Assembly (NCBI GenBank): GCA_973895155.1
Contig: OZ316897.1
Location: 23,436,001 to 23,500,000 of the forward strand
Length of the DNA: 64,000 bases
Direction: 5' to 3'
Source: Marsupella aquatica
Lineage: Eukaryota; Marchantiophyta
The position numbers and the translations under genes were made by a program. Below, one piece after another: positions 1 to 10,850 of this stretch. Within the stretch, counting starts at the first letter, position 1, and each line of letters starts with the position of its first letter. The notes beneath the pieces were generated by a model, which was not told where the DNA came from, searched no databases, and saw only the letters and a program-made list of their open reading frames with translations.

Positions 1-1131
1 CAGGCGGCCATAGCGTGCGCCGAAACTTACCGGGAGTCCACCTATAACTCCTGGCAGAGCCAGCGAGCACGCCGCAGGAAGGGTAAGTACGAAACCTTCA
101 GTGACAGTGACTCCGAATCGGACGACGAGAGGAAGAAGAAACGGAAGAAGAAGAAGAAACATCGTTCGACCTCGTCCAGCTCCGAGACGGAATCCAGTTC
201 GGATTCAGCTTCAAGCATCGGATCCTCTACCTCCAGTTCATCAGGAAGTGACTTGGAGAGCGAAAGCCGGAGCAAAAAGAAGAAGAGACGAGTGAAGAAG
301 GAGGGGAAGATTAAACCCCGGGCGCGAAGAACGATACCAGATCCAAAGGCTGCCGAAGCAGACAAGCTGAACGAAATCACGGATCGACTCAAAGCACTAT
401 CAGTACATCTTGCGGAGAAGCCGGTGGAGAAGAAGAAGCCATCTGAGATTCGAGCCCATGCGTGGTGTTCAAAGTGCTTCCAATCCGGCCATGTGGTGCA
501 GGAATGCCCAAGGTGGAAGAACCGAGTTCACCAAGTAGAGCTGGATGATGTTGACAACCCGGGCCCCGAATCGGAGTCCACGGAGTATTTCTTTGAGGAC
601 CCTCCTGATTCCATGTACCAGATTTCAACGGTTGGTCCGCGTAATTTAGCGGGTAGAACTGCGTACCCCTACCCAAGTAATGGCCAGAGTTTCCAGGTTA
701 TCAGTAACCCGAGCATCCCTCCTAAGCCAGGGATTTGGCGGTCCCCGGTTTGTTACAACTGTGAAAAGCCAGGACACTTTGCGAGGGAATGCACCGAACC
801 AAGACGTCAGGGAGATGGCCGAGGCACCCCACTATGTCAAGTTTGCAAAACGGAGGCTCATTCCACGGCCAACTGTCCGTTGGTAATCGCTACTCGAACG
901 AGTGCGGCTAGACCGGCCCAGGCTGGACCAGTCACGAGCGATGCAGTCGTCCAAATGATTGCTGTAGAATGGCAAGATGACAACACCGAGTGGGTGAATC
1001 TGGTGGACGTGGCGGAACACCCTAATCCATTGGATGAGGCCGAGTGCTACCGAGTGTCGACAAGGGCCGAACGGAAGGAAGAAAAGACGGAGGAGAAACG
1101 GAGGAAAAAGCAAGATACTACTCCGGTGTAG
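1..1131 (+). pseudogene. gag: Element A gag (C-terminal part, nucleocapsid)
   Basis: Frame 1 is open from the first base, so the start lies upstream. The visible protein begins with a Ser/Asp/Lys-rich low-complexity stretch (about 40-300) and then has three zinc knuckles: CSKCFQSGHVVQEC near 470-510, CYNCEKPGHFAREC near 751-793 and CQVCKTEAHSTANC near 835-877. This is the nucleocapsid part of Gag, which binds genomic RNA in the particle. It stops at TAG 1129-1131, but the same frame continues without another stop into the protease. In family B the gag-PR join is uninterrupted, so this TAG is most simply a nonsense change of CAG. The next bases (CCA GCG) do not fit a known readthrough motif. 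Confidence 0.85.
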
Positions 1132-3333
1132 CCAGCGATAAATATACCCCCGGAAAAGGATGATGACTACCGACGGGACGACCCGAAGCTATTTTTCCCC
1201 CGCATCGAAGAATTGGTAAAGAAACAGCTGGAGGCTTACGAAGCTCGGGAATACCAGAAGGCAATCGATAAGGACATCAAAGCAGCCGAGACAGCCCAGC
1301 GTCAGGAGCAAGAAAAGCAAGATAAACAAGAGGAAGCCAAGCAGCAGCCAACGAAAGAAACAAAGGAGGACTATGATATTAAGGAGGACGTGAAGAGTTG
1401 CCCGGGTACAGCAACGGTGGGGCAACTGCTGCAGAACAACCCACAGTACAGACGACAACTGAGGGAGTTGCTCATGGGTCGCCGAAGGAGAAGACTACCC
1501 CGAGTTGGGAGTGCGGACTGCAACATGATATGCGAGGACCTTGGAGCGCCGGACATCTTGATCGAAATTAATAACTGTACCATCAAGATGGTCCTTGTAG
1601 ACGGAGGAGCGGGAGTCAACATCATGACTGAAGAAACGTCAGTCAAGTTAGGATACCTCACGTATCAACCCACGGCCCGAGCTATCAGATTAGCAAACGG
1701 GGCAAGGGTCCTCCCATTAGGCACGCTCACACGAGTGCTCACTCTGGTGGGAGGGGTAGAGTTCTATCTCAACTTCTTAGTCATGAGGCCGGTTCGTCCC
1801 TCCTCTTATCCGGTTCTTCTGGGCAGGCCGTGGCTGTACGGTGGCCGTGTAGTCACGGATTGGGGAAAGAAGGAGCTACGGTTCGGGGAACCCACCGTAC
1901 GGGTATCCTGGGCAATGGACGATTATCAGGGAGAAACCCCACAAGGACCCGAGGAATATGATTCGGAGACCTCGGAGGAAGAGGAACTCAATATGATCGA
2001 ACTCATCTCGTCCCTATCCGAGGAAGATGTCTTCGGAGTTGAAGCAACCCGAGAAACACATCTCCTAAATTACCCGAGGGCTGCCATTGAGTCCACCCCA
2101 AGTACATCTACTGTCGGGGATGAGGAAACGCACGAACAACTCGTCGAGACGGAGGACACGGCTCCAGCCAAGCAGGGAGCCGTGGCTACTCCTTCCATTT
2201 CAGAGCCTTGTAACTATGAACCAGCCCAACAACCGCCTGAGGCCGAAAACTCGAGACCGAGACATAAAAAGCGAGTCTCATGGGATCCGTCCATTCCGCA
2301 ATTGGAGGAAGTAAACCCCATCCCGAGACCAATCCCGGTCCCACCCATGTACGGAGGGGTTCGGTTAGCTGAGCTTGACGCGAGCCTGGACCCGAGTCTG
2401 CGAAACCAGGTTGAAGTCATCAGGAAGGAGCACTACCGGAAGTACACTATTGGGATGGACAAATCTTTTAACCTGGGCCACGCTTTGACGGGGAAGGCTG
2501 AAAAAGCCATCCAAGCTTTGCTCAAGGAATATGAAGATGTGTTTGCATGGAGTCATCATGATTTAACAGGCGTCTCCCCCGAGTTGGGAGAACACACAAT
2601 CGATCTGAACCTAGGAGCCCATGCGGTACGACAGCGACAACGTCGCATGAATCCGAGGTACTCCATCTTAGTGAAGGAGGAAATTGATCGTCTCCTCGCC
2701 GCCGATATCATTTACCCGGTAATGGCCAGCGACTGGGTCTCTCCCATTGTCATTGTACCAAAGAAGGGAGGTACGGATGGAAAACCTAAGATTCGTATCT
2801 GTCAGGACTACCGTAAGCTGAATGACGCAACCCGAAAAGACCATTACCCATTACCATTCACGGATATGGTTCTAGATATGGTGGCCCGAAATGAAATCTA
2901 TACATTTCTTGACGGGTATTCAGGTTATAACCAAATCTGGATTCGTCTCGCGGATCAGCTCAAAACAACGTTCACTACGGAGTGGGGAACGTTCGCATTT
3001 TGGAGGATGCCTTTTGGTCTGTATAACGCCCCGGCTATGTTTCAGCGCCTTATGATGAATATCTTCCACGATTTCCTACGGGAATTTTTGGAGATATTTA
3101 TCGATGACTTTGCCATCTTCGGAACCGTTGCCATGCACCCCAAACACCTACGACGAACGTTGCAACGATGCCGAGATGTTAACCTCAAACTACATCCCGC
3201 CAAATGCTTCTTCGGGGTAGAGGAGGGGGTGTTACTCGGGCATCGTGTGTCCAAACGGGGCATTGAGGTGGACCAAGAGAAAGTTGCGGCCTGGATGGCG
3301 GTGGTGTTCCCCTTGGATCAAAAAGCAGTATGA
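1132..3333 (+). pseudogene. pol: Element A protease and reverse transcriptase
   Basis: This continues the gag frame. The retropepsin motif VDGGAGVNIMTEE lies near 1600-1635 and the C-terminal VLLGRPWLYGG near 1815-1845; the D-G-G active site is usual in Athila/Tat-type elements. A charged linker follows, then the RT: VSPIVIVPKK near 2740, RICQDYRKLN near 2795, LDGYSGYNQI near 2915, MPFGLYNAPAMFQR near 3010 and the catalytic FIDDF near 3100. TGA at 3331-3333 replaces the Arg codon found here in family B (in ..LRAFLG..), consistent with CGA to TGA. Unlike family B there is no stop between PR and RT. Confidence 0.88.
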
Positions 3334-3860
3334 TCCTTCTTGGGCTGCGTAGGGTATTACCGCCGGTTCATTAAAGACTTTGCTAAAATTGCGTTGCCCT
3401 TAACTGAGATGATGAAGAAGGACGCAACGGTCGAGGAAACACCCCGGAGACGGATTGCTTTTGAGGAACTCCGTAAACGACTCACCACCGCGCCTATCAT
3501 GGTCACCCCAGACTGGAATAAGGAGTTCCACGTGTATGTCGATGTGTCAGGGTTCTGTATCGGATCCGTACTTAGTCAGCTAGATAAGGATGGACGTGAT
3601 CACCCCATCTATTTCGCTAGCCGTCAACTATTTGCAGCCGAAAAGAATTATTCCCCCACTGATCGAGAAGCTTTGGGAATAATCTACTCGTGTAAAAAGT
3701 TCCGACACTATCTGCTAGGCTACAAGGTCATTTTCCACACGGATCATGATAGCCTGAAGTACATGGTCAACAAAGCGGATGTGACAGGACGGATAGCCCG
3801 GTGGGTGCTACTTCTCCAGGAATTTAATTACGAAGTTCGGGTTCGGCCAGGAAGGGTTTC
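3334..3860 (+). pseudogene. pol: Element A RNase H domain
   Basis: Same frame as the upstream RT, beginning FLGCVGYYRRF (RT connection). The RNase H fold is seen as FHVYVDVSGFCIGSVLSQ near 3525-3580, ASRQLFAAEKNYSPTDREAL near 3620-3670 and FHTDHDSLKYMVN near 3735-3770. It degrades RNA in the RNA:DNA hybrid during reverse transcription. Around 3851-3861 the frame is lost: family B reads RPGKHHENADFLSRL here, whereas A reads RPG and then only resumes as FSRL in another frame, so a short out-of-frame deletion is inferred. A spurious tail in the old frame runs to 3936. Confidence 0.82.
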
Positions 3861-5291
3861 TTTTCACGACTGGACGGCGTACCAGTCGATCAGCCAATTG
3901 ATGATATTTTTCCGGATGAGGAGTTGTTCCACGTAGGGGAAGGGACACCAACGTGGTACGGCTCAATAATCACCTTCCTTTTAACGGGCCGCATCCCTGA
4001 CGGCATCAATCAGGAGGCCGCCGCTGTGTTTTTACGGAAAGCCGGGCCTTACGTCATGATACAGGGTCACCTACATAAGGAAGGTATTAACGGAAAGTTA
4101 CGACGCTGCTTAGAGTATAAGGAGACACTTATCGTGATACGGGCCCTGCATGAAGAAGAAGCTGGAGGCCATTTTGCGGCAGTTACGACAGCCCGAAAGA
4201 TTCTGGACTCGGGGTATTGGTGGCCTACATTGCATCGGGATGTACAGCGCTTCATTAAGGGCTGTGACTTATGTCAGCGAGCGGGGGCCCCGAGGCGGGC
4301 TCATCATCACCCGCTCACATCTGTGCTTCCATTGGCACCATTCGAAAAATGGGGAATTGATTATATCGGACCGTTCACTCCCGTTACCCGAAGGCGAAGG
4401 TGCAGGTACATCCTATTAGCTATTGATTACTCCACCAAATGGGTCGAAGCGCGGGCTACGGTAAAGGACGATGCCGCAACCAGTGCCAGATTCTTATACG
4501 AACAGATTTTCACCCGATTCGGACCGCCCTTAGAATTGGTAAGCGACCGTGGAACCCACTTCCTCAATGACACCGTAGCCCAGCTTACGGAGCGTTACCT
4601 AGTCAAGCACCGCAAGACTACCCCATATCATCCTAAAGCCAACGGGATGGCGGAGAGAGCAAATGGTATCATTGGGAAGATCCTCAACAAAACTGTAGCT
4701 GCGCACAAAACGGATTGGGATGATAAGTTGTACGCGGCGGTGTACTCGTATAATCTAGCTTACAAAACTACTACGAGTCATAGCCCGTACTTTCTGGTGT
4801 TCGGCCAACATTCGTTGGTGCCCGTCGAATTTGAAGTGCACACTCCACGGGTCAGCATTCGGGATCGCTTACCTGAATCTGAAAGTCTGTCAGACCGAGC
4901 TTATCAGATTGAAGCCTTGGAAGAAGCACGGCTACTGGCAGCTCGACACACCGTGAAGAAACAGGCAACTTTGAAGAAGCAGCACGACAAAGGACTACGG
5001 AGGGTCGACGTCGTGGCAGGCGATCTAGTCCTTCTGTACGATAGTAGGTACATGCAGTTTCCAGGGAAGCTGCATACCCGGTGGTTGGGGCCCTTCCTTG
5101 TCAATCAGATCTACCGAAACGGATCTTTGGAGCTTGCGACGTATGCCGGCGATTTACTCCCCACGCGAATCAGCTACGATCGTGTAAAAAAGTACCACCA
5201 TCAAGATGACGACGCCAATAGCGATGTTCGCGAGGACGCTTCACAATTAAGCAGGGAGCTATGTGACGCCGCCGGTACGGCGGTTAAATGA
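3861..5291 (+). pseudogene. pol: Element A integrase
   Basis: From 3861 the shifted frame continues FSRL..DEELFHVGEG into a full integrase. The HHCC zinc finger lies near 4150-4280 (ending CDLCQR). The DDE core is visible as WGIDYIGPF near 4350, ELVSDRGTHF near 4530 and ANGMAERANGIIGK near 4640-4680. The C-terminal domain has GDLVLLYDSRY and FPGKLHTRWLGPF (about 5020-5100), a GPF-type module with no chromodomain. The last codons overlap the polypurine tract and the first 30 bases of the LTR, so the stop codon (5289-5291) lies inside the LTR. Confidence 0.85.
5245..5261 (+). promoter_or_regulatory. Element A polypurine tract
   Basis: AATTAAGCAGGGAGCTA sits directly before the LTR start TGTGACGCC. 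It matches the tracts of family C (AATTAAGTGGGGAGCTA) and family B (AATTTAAGTGGAGGGCTA), each immediately followed by TGTG. It would prime plus-strand DNA synthesis. Here it also encodes the integrase residues Q-L-S-R-E-L. Confidence 0.75.
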
Positions 5292-5620
5292 GTGATTCAG
5301 TCTAACTGCGCTCGGCACGCGCGTTAGGTGGGTCTTAGGCCGCTATTATTAGCATAACGACAGTATTTAGGTAATCATTAGGGGTAGGACATCATTAGGC
5401 AATAAGGGGGACTTCAGGTTCGGGCTGGCGGCGGGTCGCTATTCGCACACCCGGGTTATGAGCATGGAGGGGCCCCTCCCTCGGGTCCGTATAACGAACT
5501 TAAGGAAGCGGCCACTGACGCACGCTGACTCAGACCGGCGGAGTGGCCGATACACCACAAGCGTGAGCGGTTCAACCTATGGGCGTCGAGGAGACGTCGG
5601 GGATCGACAAGCCCTCAAAG

Positions 5621-5629
5621 TATAAAAGG
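5621..5629 (+). promoter_or_regulatory. TATA box in element A LTR
   Basis: TATAAAAGG lies about 360 bases into the LTR and about 100 bases before the ORF3 start. This is a good position for an LTR polymerase II promoter with transcription starting near 5650. If so, the U3 is short and ORF3 is the first ORF on any transcript from this LTR. Confidence 0.6.
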
Positions 5630-5728
5630 GGAGCCAACCCTTTGTAGTGCACCAGTCCATCAGTCCGCGCGCCAGCTTCGACCCCAGCTCTCTCGTTCTC
5701 TCTAGGTCGCCACTACTATCTCCTCTGA

Positions 5729-8365
5729 ATGTCGCACACGATCCTCTCCAGCTCGGCCATTCGATTCTGGACGCAGTTCCTATCTACCGGAAGGCACTTG
5801 GCCGATTCATTGAAACACGCCAACCCGCGCCGATACGAGATCGAACGCGAATACGAGAGAGCCATCCGCCTAGCAGGACGACACCACTACGTCCTTAACT
5901 TTGACTACCCGTCTCAGAGCGAGCTTTACCGACCAGCTGAGGTATCTGGGTACTTCTTTGACGGAGACAAATATATCGGGTTTTGGGAAGCATTGCTTCG
6001 GCTTCCGGACGAGGTCTTCAATATCCCGGGTACAATCGACCTGCAGCGACATCACTTCGACCACATCCCTGCCCAGGTTCGGGCAGTCATTAACGGCGAG
6101 TCCAGTACCAACCGTTCGACAAGGGCGTCCGCACTCGCTTCGGAGAACTTCTACCAGCACCTACAGAGCTTCATGGGAACTCGGCCATCAACCAACATGA
6201 CCAACTCAGCCGTACCCGTACCCGTACCCGTGCCCATGCAACCGCAGCTTCAGCTTCAGCCTCAGCCACAGCCTAGCCAAACCCCGCCACCTATCACCCA
6301 GCCAGCACAAGTACGCTCCGTCATCAACGCTGTGGATCTTAGCGATGACGACGAGGCTACCCCACCCTTGACCAGGCGGCCCAGAGGAACAAGCGCTCGG
6401 GGGGCCGACACTATATCGTCCCCACCCCCTGCTCTGACCCCAGGAGCGGCCCCAGCAGACAACATGGTGACCGTGGCCGCCCCGGGCCCGTTACCAACCG
6501 CAGTGGCACTCCCCAGGCCCAATCGGGAGGATGGGGAAGTATCACCTTCCCCGAGTCAGTCACGGGGAAAGAAGAGGAAGGAATCCGCCAGTGCATTCGG
6601 GTTACCGTTGGCCACGGTAGCCGTAGCCAAGGTAACGATGCATCGCATGGGGGAAAACGTTCACAGCAACATCCTCCATCCCAAGCATGCGGTGTACCTG
6701 AAGACTCAGGGATTTGAGCACCTCGCCTCTCTCCCCTGGAACACTTGCAGGTACTACGGGGAGGACATGACAGAATTCGTCAAGAATTATGACGACGTAC
6801 GTCAACAGACTCGGCTGCGGGGAAGGAATATGTCCCTCACAGAAGAACGGCTCAAGATGATCTTCGGGTTACCCGAAGGTGACCATCGAGTCGAATCACG
6901 GGCTCCCGGGGGCAAGGGGGCCAAGTACCAATCTTCAAGTTTTCCCTCAGAGGGATCAGTAGACAACGGGTTCGTGATGAGGACCAGCCTCATGCCCGAG
7001 ATAGCTGAGCGGCTGGAGTTCCAGAGGTACGCTCTCCACATGATGGAACCCCGGGGGGAGATCTCCGCCGCCCAGGTCATCCAGGTCGAGAACTATCGAC
7101 CTAGGAAGTGGGCGTCGTACTTCGCTAAGAAATTCCATGAAGAGATGGAGCGGCGAAGGAAGACGCTGTACATTGGCGGGAAGGCGTATTTCGCTAGCCA
7201 CATCGAAATCATTCTTGAGTGGTACGCCCGGTTTGATCGACGAACCCTTCCCCGCATCAACGTTACAAAGCTGGTCCCAGCTAGGTGGGTTTTTCCGGCA
7301 TTGGAGAGACGGCCCCAACCCGAGGCCCGAAGTCCAGTGGACACGCCAGCTTCACCCACTCCACCTCCACAAATAGTTGTTATCGTAACCGAGGAGGCGC
7401 CGGAGGGGTCGGTCGTCGCAACCGTTGATGCGACCCAACTAGCCGGGCTAAGTACAGAAGTTGGTATGGCAGAGGTCTTACCCGAACCTGGGTCTCCCAA
7501 GGACCCGCCGGTGGCAATTCCGGAGAACCGGACATCGCTGCAGGAGGATACTCCGGCCCCTTCCAACGTTATGTCCCCAGGGCTGGACGTCACTGCCCCG
7601 GCCCCTGCGCGTGTTGATGTCTGCCCGTGCCCAAATCCGGACAGGCACAACTTGGACCACCCGAAACTCTTCGTACAGGGTACGTTTCTGAACGGGCTTC
7701 TGGGAGATTTCTCTCATCAAATTGCCCGGGATACCGGGGAGTTCATGGCTCGGAAGGTAGCCTGTTTCTTCAATCAGGAGTTGGTTGCCACCGTAAAGGC
7801 AGGGCGGGCCCAGTCGAAGGCCCTTCAGAGGATAGAGCGGTACCGGGTGGAGTCCGTGTACCTAAAGAACGAAGTGGCGGCTCAAGAGGCTGAACTTCTG
7901 CAACTACGACCCAAGGTTGCAGCCGCCGATGAGTTGTTAGCAAAGGCGTACGCTCTTACCGCCCTAGCCGAACAGGCCAAAGCTGGGAACGAGGCCGAGA
8001 TTACACGACTCCGGAACCAGATTGACAGTTTGAAGAAACAAGCTGTCACCTGGCAGAAAGACCTGGAGGAGGCCGAGGAGCGAGCCCAGCGAGACGCGAC
8101 GGAGATAGCCACGCTGTAGGCCGAGATGGCGCGGCTCCAAACCGAGGCCGAGAAGCAGGACCAGCTGGCGAGTAAATTGGCGAGCGACGCCCAGCAGCTG
8201 GAGGAGGCATATCAGGAGGCAGCAGAGGAGACGGACGCGGCGAGGCGAGAGAACGAATCTCTGCTGGACCAGGTCCAGCTCCTCAAAGCGGACAATGACA
8301 GGCTTCGAAGGCAGCGGGATGGCCGTTCCCATTCGGGCGGCTCTGGCAAGCGTGCCAGGCATTAG
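5729..8365 (+). pseudogene. Element A ORF3: LTR-encoded coiled-coil protein of unknown function
   Basis: ATG at 5729 opens a 796-codon frame ending at TAG 8117-8119; the same frame continues to 8365, ending in a basic RARH tail. The TAG most simply replaces CAG (..TLQAEM..), so the original protein was about 878 residues. It has an N-terminal region, a Pro/Gln/Val repeat (about 6213-6275), a globular core near 6640-7300 with LPWNTCRYYGEDM and SLTEERLKMIFGLPEG, and a long heptad-rich coiled coil from about 7740 to the end. The core resembles the YLTPRVIAEVFGLPMG core of family-C ORF3 and the helical plant transposon protein associated with Athila/Tat elements; that family match is from memory. 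No enzymatic motif is visible. Confidence 0.7.
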
Positions 8366-9264
8366 CAGCGGAGTAGGAATAGATTAGGATTAGGATTGGC
8401 TTAGTCAGGCTCTTGGGACAGGCACCTGCCTTAGGTACGGCAGCGCTGCCCTGCTGTCCAGCCTGCATAGATTAGGATCTTCTAATAAGACACAACCGTT
8501 TTCCGGCCTGACTGTCAGCTTAGTTAGGACCTTGGTCAGCGAATCTTCGGCGGGAGGATACCCCGTTCCTCGGCTCTTAGTATTTAGTGCACCCCTCGGT
8601 AGAGGCAGGGGGGGTTTTTAGTTTCAGAGTCGGACATCCGCGGGACATGCGGGGAGTCCCGACCTCTGGGAATGACAGAGTACCAAGGGGAGGGGGTAGG
8701 ACTAAGCTTGCCGGGCGAGTGCGGAGCTGGGCTCCGTTGTAGTGTGCACCCTTGGTCTTGAACCTGTGCATTCCAGGGCTGTCGTGTCAACTAAGTGTAC
8801 GCATATGTTCCCTTTGTAGTAAAAATCCTTTCCCATCATTTTTCCTTCGTGTAAATCGAGATTGTATGCATGTGTGCGCATATGTGTGTGGGTTTCTCGT
8901 ATATGGGTGGCAGCGCCGGGCCGAACGCACTACCCGAGACGTGCACAGGGTGCAGCCTGCGGGTAAGTGGTTACGAGCACGGGTTGAGGACCTGTATCAT
9001 CAAATCCGGATCAAAGGCGGACAGCACGAAGGCTTAGAAGCCCTTAAGCCGGGGTCGATCCTGCTATCGACTAGGGTACGTTCCGGCGGCGGAACACAAA
9101 CCATACCTAGGAGGTGTCCGTATTTAGCAGTATGCGCACTTAGCGCTAGTTTACGAGAATAAGGTGCATTACCTGCTTCCCTTCCTGCCCGAACCCTCAG
9201 ATTTACGAGGGATGTGCCCGTCTAAGCTGAAGTCTGAGTTAAGGCCGAAGCCTACGACGTGACA
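8366..9264 (+). other. Non-coding 3' part of element A LTR
   Basis: No convincing gene. The one notable site is TTCCGGCGGCGGAA (9081-9094) followed by CAAACCATACCTA, similar to the family-C LTR end region (57521-57550 and, inverted, 30575-30601). It may mark a shared functional site such as the R/U5 region, but this is not established. Confidence 0.5.
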
Positions 9265-9436
9265 CTCCAAGTCCTACTCCACTCCAATCAGTGTGTAGCT
9301 GAAATGGTTTGCCTGAAATGGGTCTTCTCAAAATAGGGGATGATGCCAACCTTTGCTTCAACTCCTGAAAGGCATGCTCCTGGTCATCACCCCAAATCCA
9401 TTCCTGATCCAACTTAGTGAGTATGGTCAAAGGTTT
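9265..9436 (-). pseudogene. pol: Element D RT connection and RNase H fragment
   Basis: The minus strand reads LTILTKLDQEWIWGDDQEHAFQELKQRL, followed by KPFQLHTDWSGVGLG. This is the standard linker between gypsy RT and RNase H plus the first RNase H strand with its catalytic Asp. It continues the sequence ending ..GFSQLAKP at 28783, with B1 between the two halves. The frame is lost at about 9264, where element A begins. Confidence 0.85.
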
Positions 9437-10826
9437 TGTGGTATGGGTGTCCCTGCAATTTTTTCTGGAAACTTGTTTATTTTTAGCATATCACAAGATT
9501 TACTTACACTTTAGACACCTTCCGGCCAACATTTACTTGTTCTGGACACTTATAGAAATATTTGACATCTCCGGCTTTCCTGACGATTCCTAGTGTACTT
9601 TGCCCGACGCTGTGACCAGCGCCCGTTTCTTTTACTCAAGACGCTGCGGAAGCATCCAAACTCCTCATGACGCTTTTGGCAGTGCCCGACCGCCACCAAG
9701 ACTCTATGAGGATTTCGACCGACGCTGTGGAAAGCGTCAGCTTCAACACACGACGCTGTGAGCAGCGTCCACCCTAGTATTGACGCTGTGAGCAGTGTGA
9801 GCAGCGTCCGTTGGTTTTACTTAAGACGCTTCTAGCAGCGTCCAGATTCTCCCGACGCTTCTAGCAGCGTCCGCTCAACACTTAGTTTTTGAAGTAGATT
9901 ACTAGTAAAGTAGTATTCTACCACCCTTGTTGAAGTACTTATGCTGTGCTTCTCCCTTGTTTAGTTTTAAGCTTGGAAAGGCACGACTGTTCTTACCTCC
10001 TCCATTTTAGGATTCCAGCACTTATAAGACAGAGTAGAATGCTCATTTGAAGTAGAGAGAAATAGAGTTAATACTGTATTCAGAATTGAGTCTTCTGAAT
10101 AGTTTTCTCCTCCTTCCATTGTAACAAGGCATGCTGTGAGTGTTTTGTATGGAAGTAAAGCTATATTGATTGAAGTTAAGATTGAATTCAAGAGATTCCT
10201 GTGGTGATTGAATTCAGTTGCAGATTTCTGAAACTCGTATTGAATTCACTGCTAGGCTTGCTTGCAGAGTCGGGATTCGCTAGCCAATTCAAGAATAGTT
10301 AATGATAAATGAGAAGTAAATTCTGATTCTCAGAGTAGTTAGTACTGTTGCTTTGATTCTGGAATATGGTTTAGAGTTTGACTGAATTGCGTATCGCTGA
10401 TGTCAAACCATGTTGACGGCATTTTAAATCATATCATTCATTTGCAATCAGAAAGCTTCTGCTTCATCAGATTGAGAATTCCATTATCATTAACCTTTGT
10501 GTTTTGAAGAGTGAGATGGATGAATTATGAGATAGATTTCATGTCTATACTGAGCCCAAATCCTTTCTGAAGGAGTGGCAGTAGCAGCTTGTAGTCTCTA
10601 AATCCTTACTCATTTCTTCTCTAATTCATAAATCAGAAGTTCAGTTACTTTGTTGTTTGTTTATTCGATTTTTTTATTGAGAAGTGAAGTCAACATAGAG
10701 CTCAAGACTCTAAATCATTCGGAGTGATAAAAGTTATACAATTCATTCTGAAATCTGTTCTTAAAGGGATCGAAACCCTGGTTTTAGGTGAGGAGAGTCA
10801 CTTTTGATACTTAGCACTATACGACA
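9437..10826 (+). repeat. B1 5' LTR
   Basis: This 1390-base direct repeat is matched at 27393-28782. It contains an array of hairpin repeats of the form GACGCT-N6-AGCGTC between about 9620 and 9871 (for example 9721-9738, 9752-9769, 9825-9842, 9854-9871). Short ORFs in it are incidental. Confidence 0.95.
9620..9871. repeat. Hairpin repeat array in B1 5' LTR
   Basis: About eight units share an inverted repeat GACGCT...AGCGTC with a variable centre: GACGCTGTGGAAAGCGTC, GACGCTGTGAGCAGCGTC, GACGCTTCTAGCAGCGTC (twice), one internally duplicated unit (9782-9809) and some decayed units. The stem is kept while the loop varies. Equivalent arrays lie at 27560-27830, 36150-36480 and 48370-48700. Confidence 0.85.
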
Positions 10827-10832
10827 TCTTTT

Positions 10833-10850
10833 TGGCGCCGCTGCCGGGGA
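10833..10850 (+). promoter_or_regulatory. B1 primer-binding site (tRNA-Asp type)
   Basis: TGGCGCCGCTGCCGGGGA begins six bases after the LTR end. It is complementary to the 3' end of plant tRNA-Asp(GUC) except at one position, by my memory of that tRNA. The same kind of site is known from Athila-like plant gypsy elements. It would prime minus-strand DNA synthesis. Confidence 0.85.

Larger units (their letters stand above)
1..9264 (+). mobile_element. Element A: Ty3/gypsy LTR retrotransposon, 5' part outside window
   Basis: The sequence reads gag, PR, RT, RNase H, INT and then a long LTR, all on the plus strand. The left part lies before the window, so the 5' LTR and PBS are not seen. The right boundary is placed at 9264 because the sequence ends ...GACA there, and from 9265 onward the minus strand resumes the RNase H reading frame of element D. 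No second LTR is available to test this. The copy is decayed: TAG at 1129, TGA at 3331, a frameshift near 3855 and TAG at 8117. The integrase C-terminus has no chromodomain. The D-G-G protease and the extra ORF resemble the Athila/Tat side of Ty3/gypsy. Confidence 0.85.
5262..9264 (+). repeat. Element A 3' LTR, about 4.0 kb, containing ORF3
   Basis: The start is set by the polypurine tract and by homology to the TSD-defined family-C LTR start (TGTGATGCC there, TGTGACGCC here). The end is set by ...GTGACA and the return of element D sequence. Bases 5292-5728 hold the putative U3 with a TATA box. 5729-8365 is ORF3. 8366-9264 is non-coding and includes TTCCGGCGGCGGAA at 9081-9094, which family C also has near its LTR end. 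The 5' LTR is outside the window, so the length is inferred. Confidence 0.65.

Noticed and set aside
1129-1137. Programmed readthrough at the element A gag/PR TAG
   Set aside because: The context CCA GCG is not a recognised motif, the copy has other nonsense changes, and family B has no stop at this point.
3331-3339. Readthrough or selenocysteine at the element A RT TGA
   Set aside because: It falls within the RT connection where family B has Arg; a CGA to TGA mutation in a decayed copy is simpler.
5169-5291. Chromodomain after integrase in element A
   Set aside because: The C-terminus ends soon after the GPF module; no chromodomain-like aromatic cage pattern is present.
9620-9871. CRISPR-like array of regularly repeated short units
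   Set aside because: Repeats are palindromic, variable in centre and irregularly spaced, without unique spacers of constant length, in an obvious eukaryotic LTR.
9967-10191. Minus-strand ORF of 74 codons found in B LTRs
   Set aside because: It recurs only because the LTR recurs, is antisense to the element, has no motif, and is identical merely because the copies are young.
10833-10850. tRNA gene
   Set aside because: Only the 18-base complement of a tRNA 3' end is present, at the standard PBS position; no cloverleaf can be formed.
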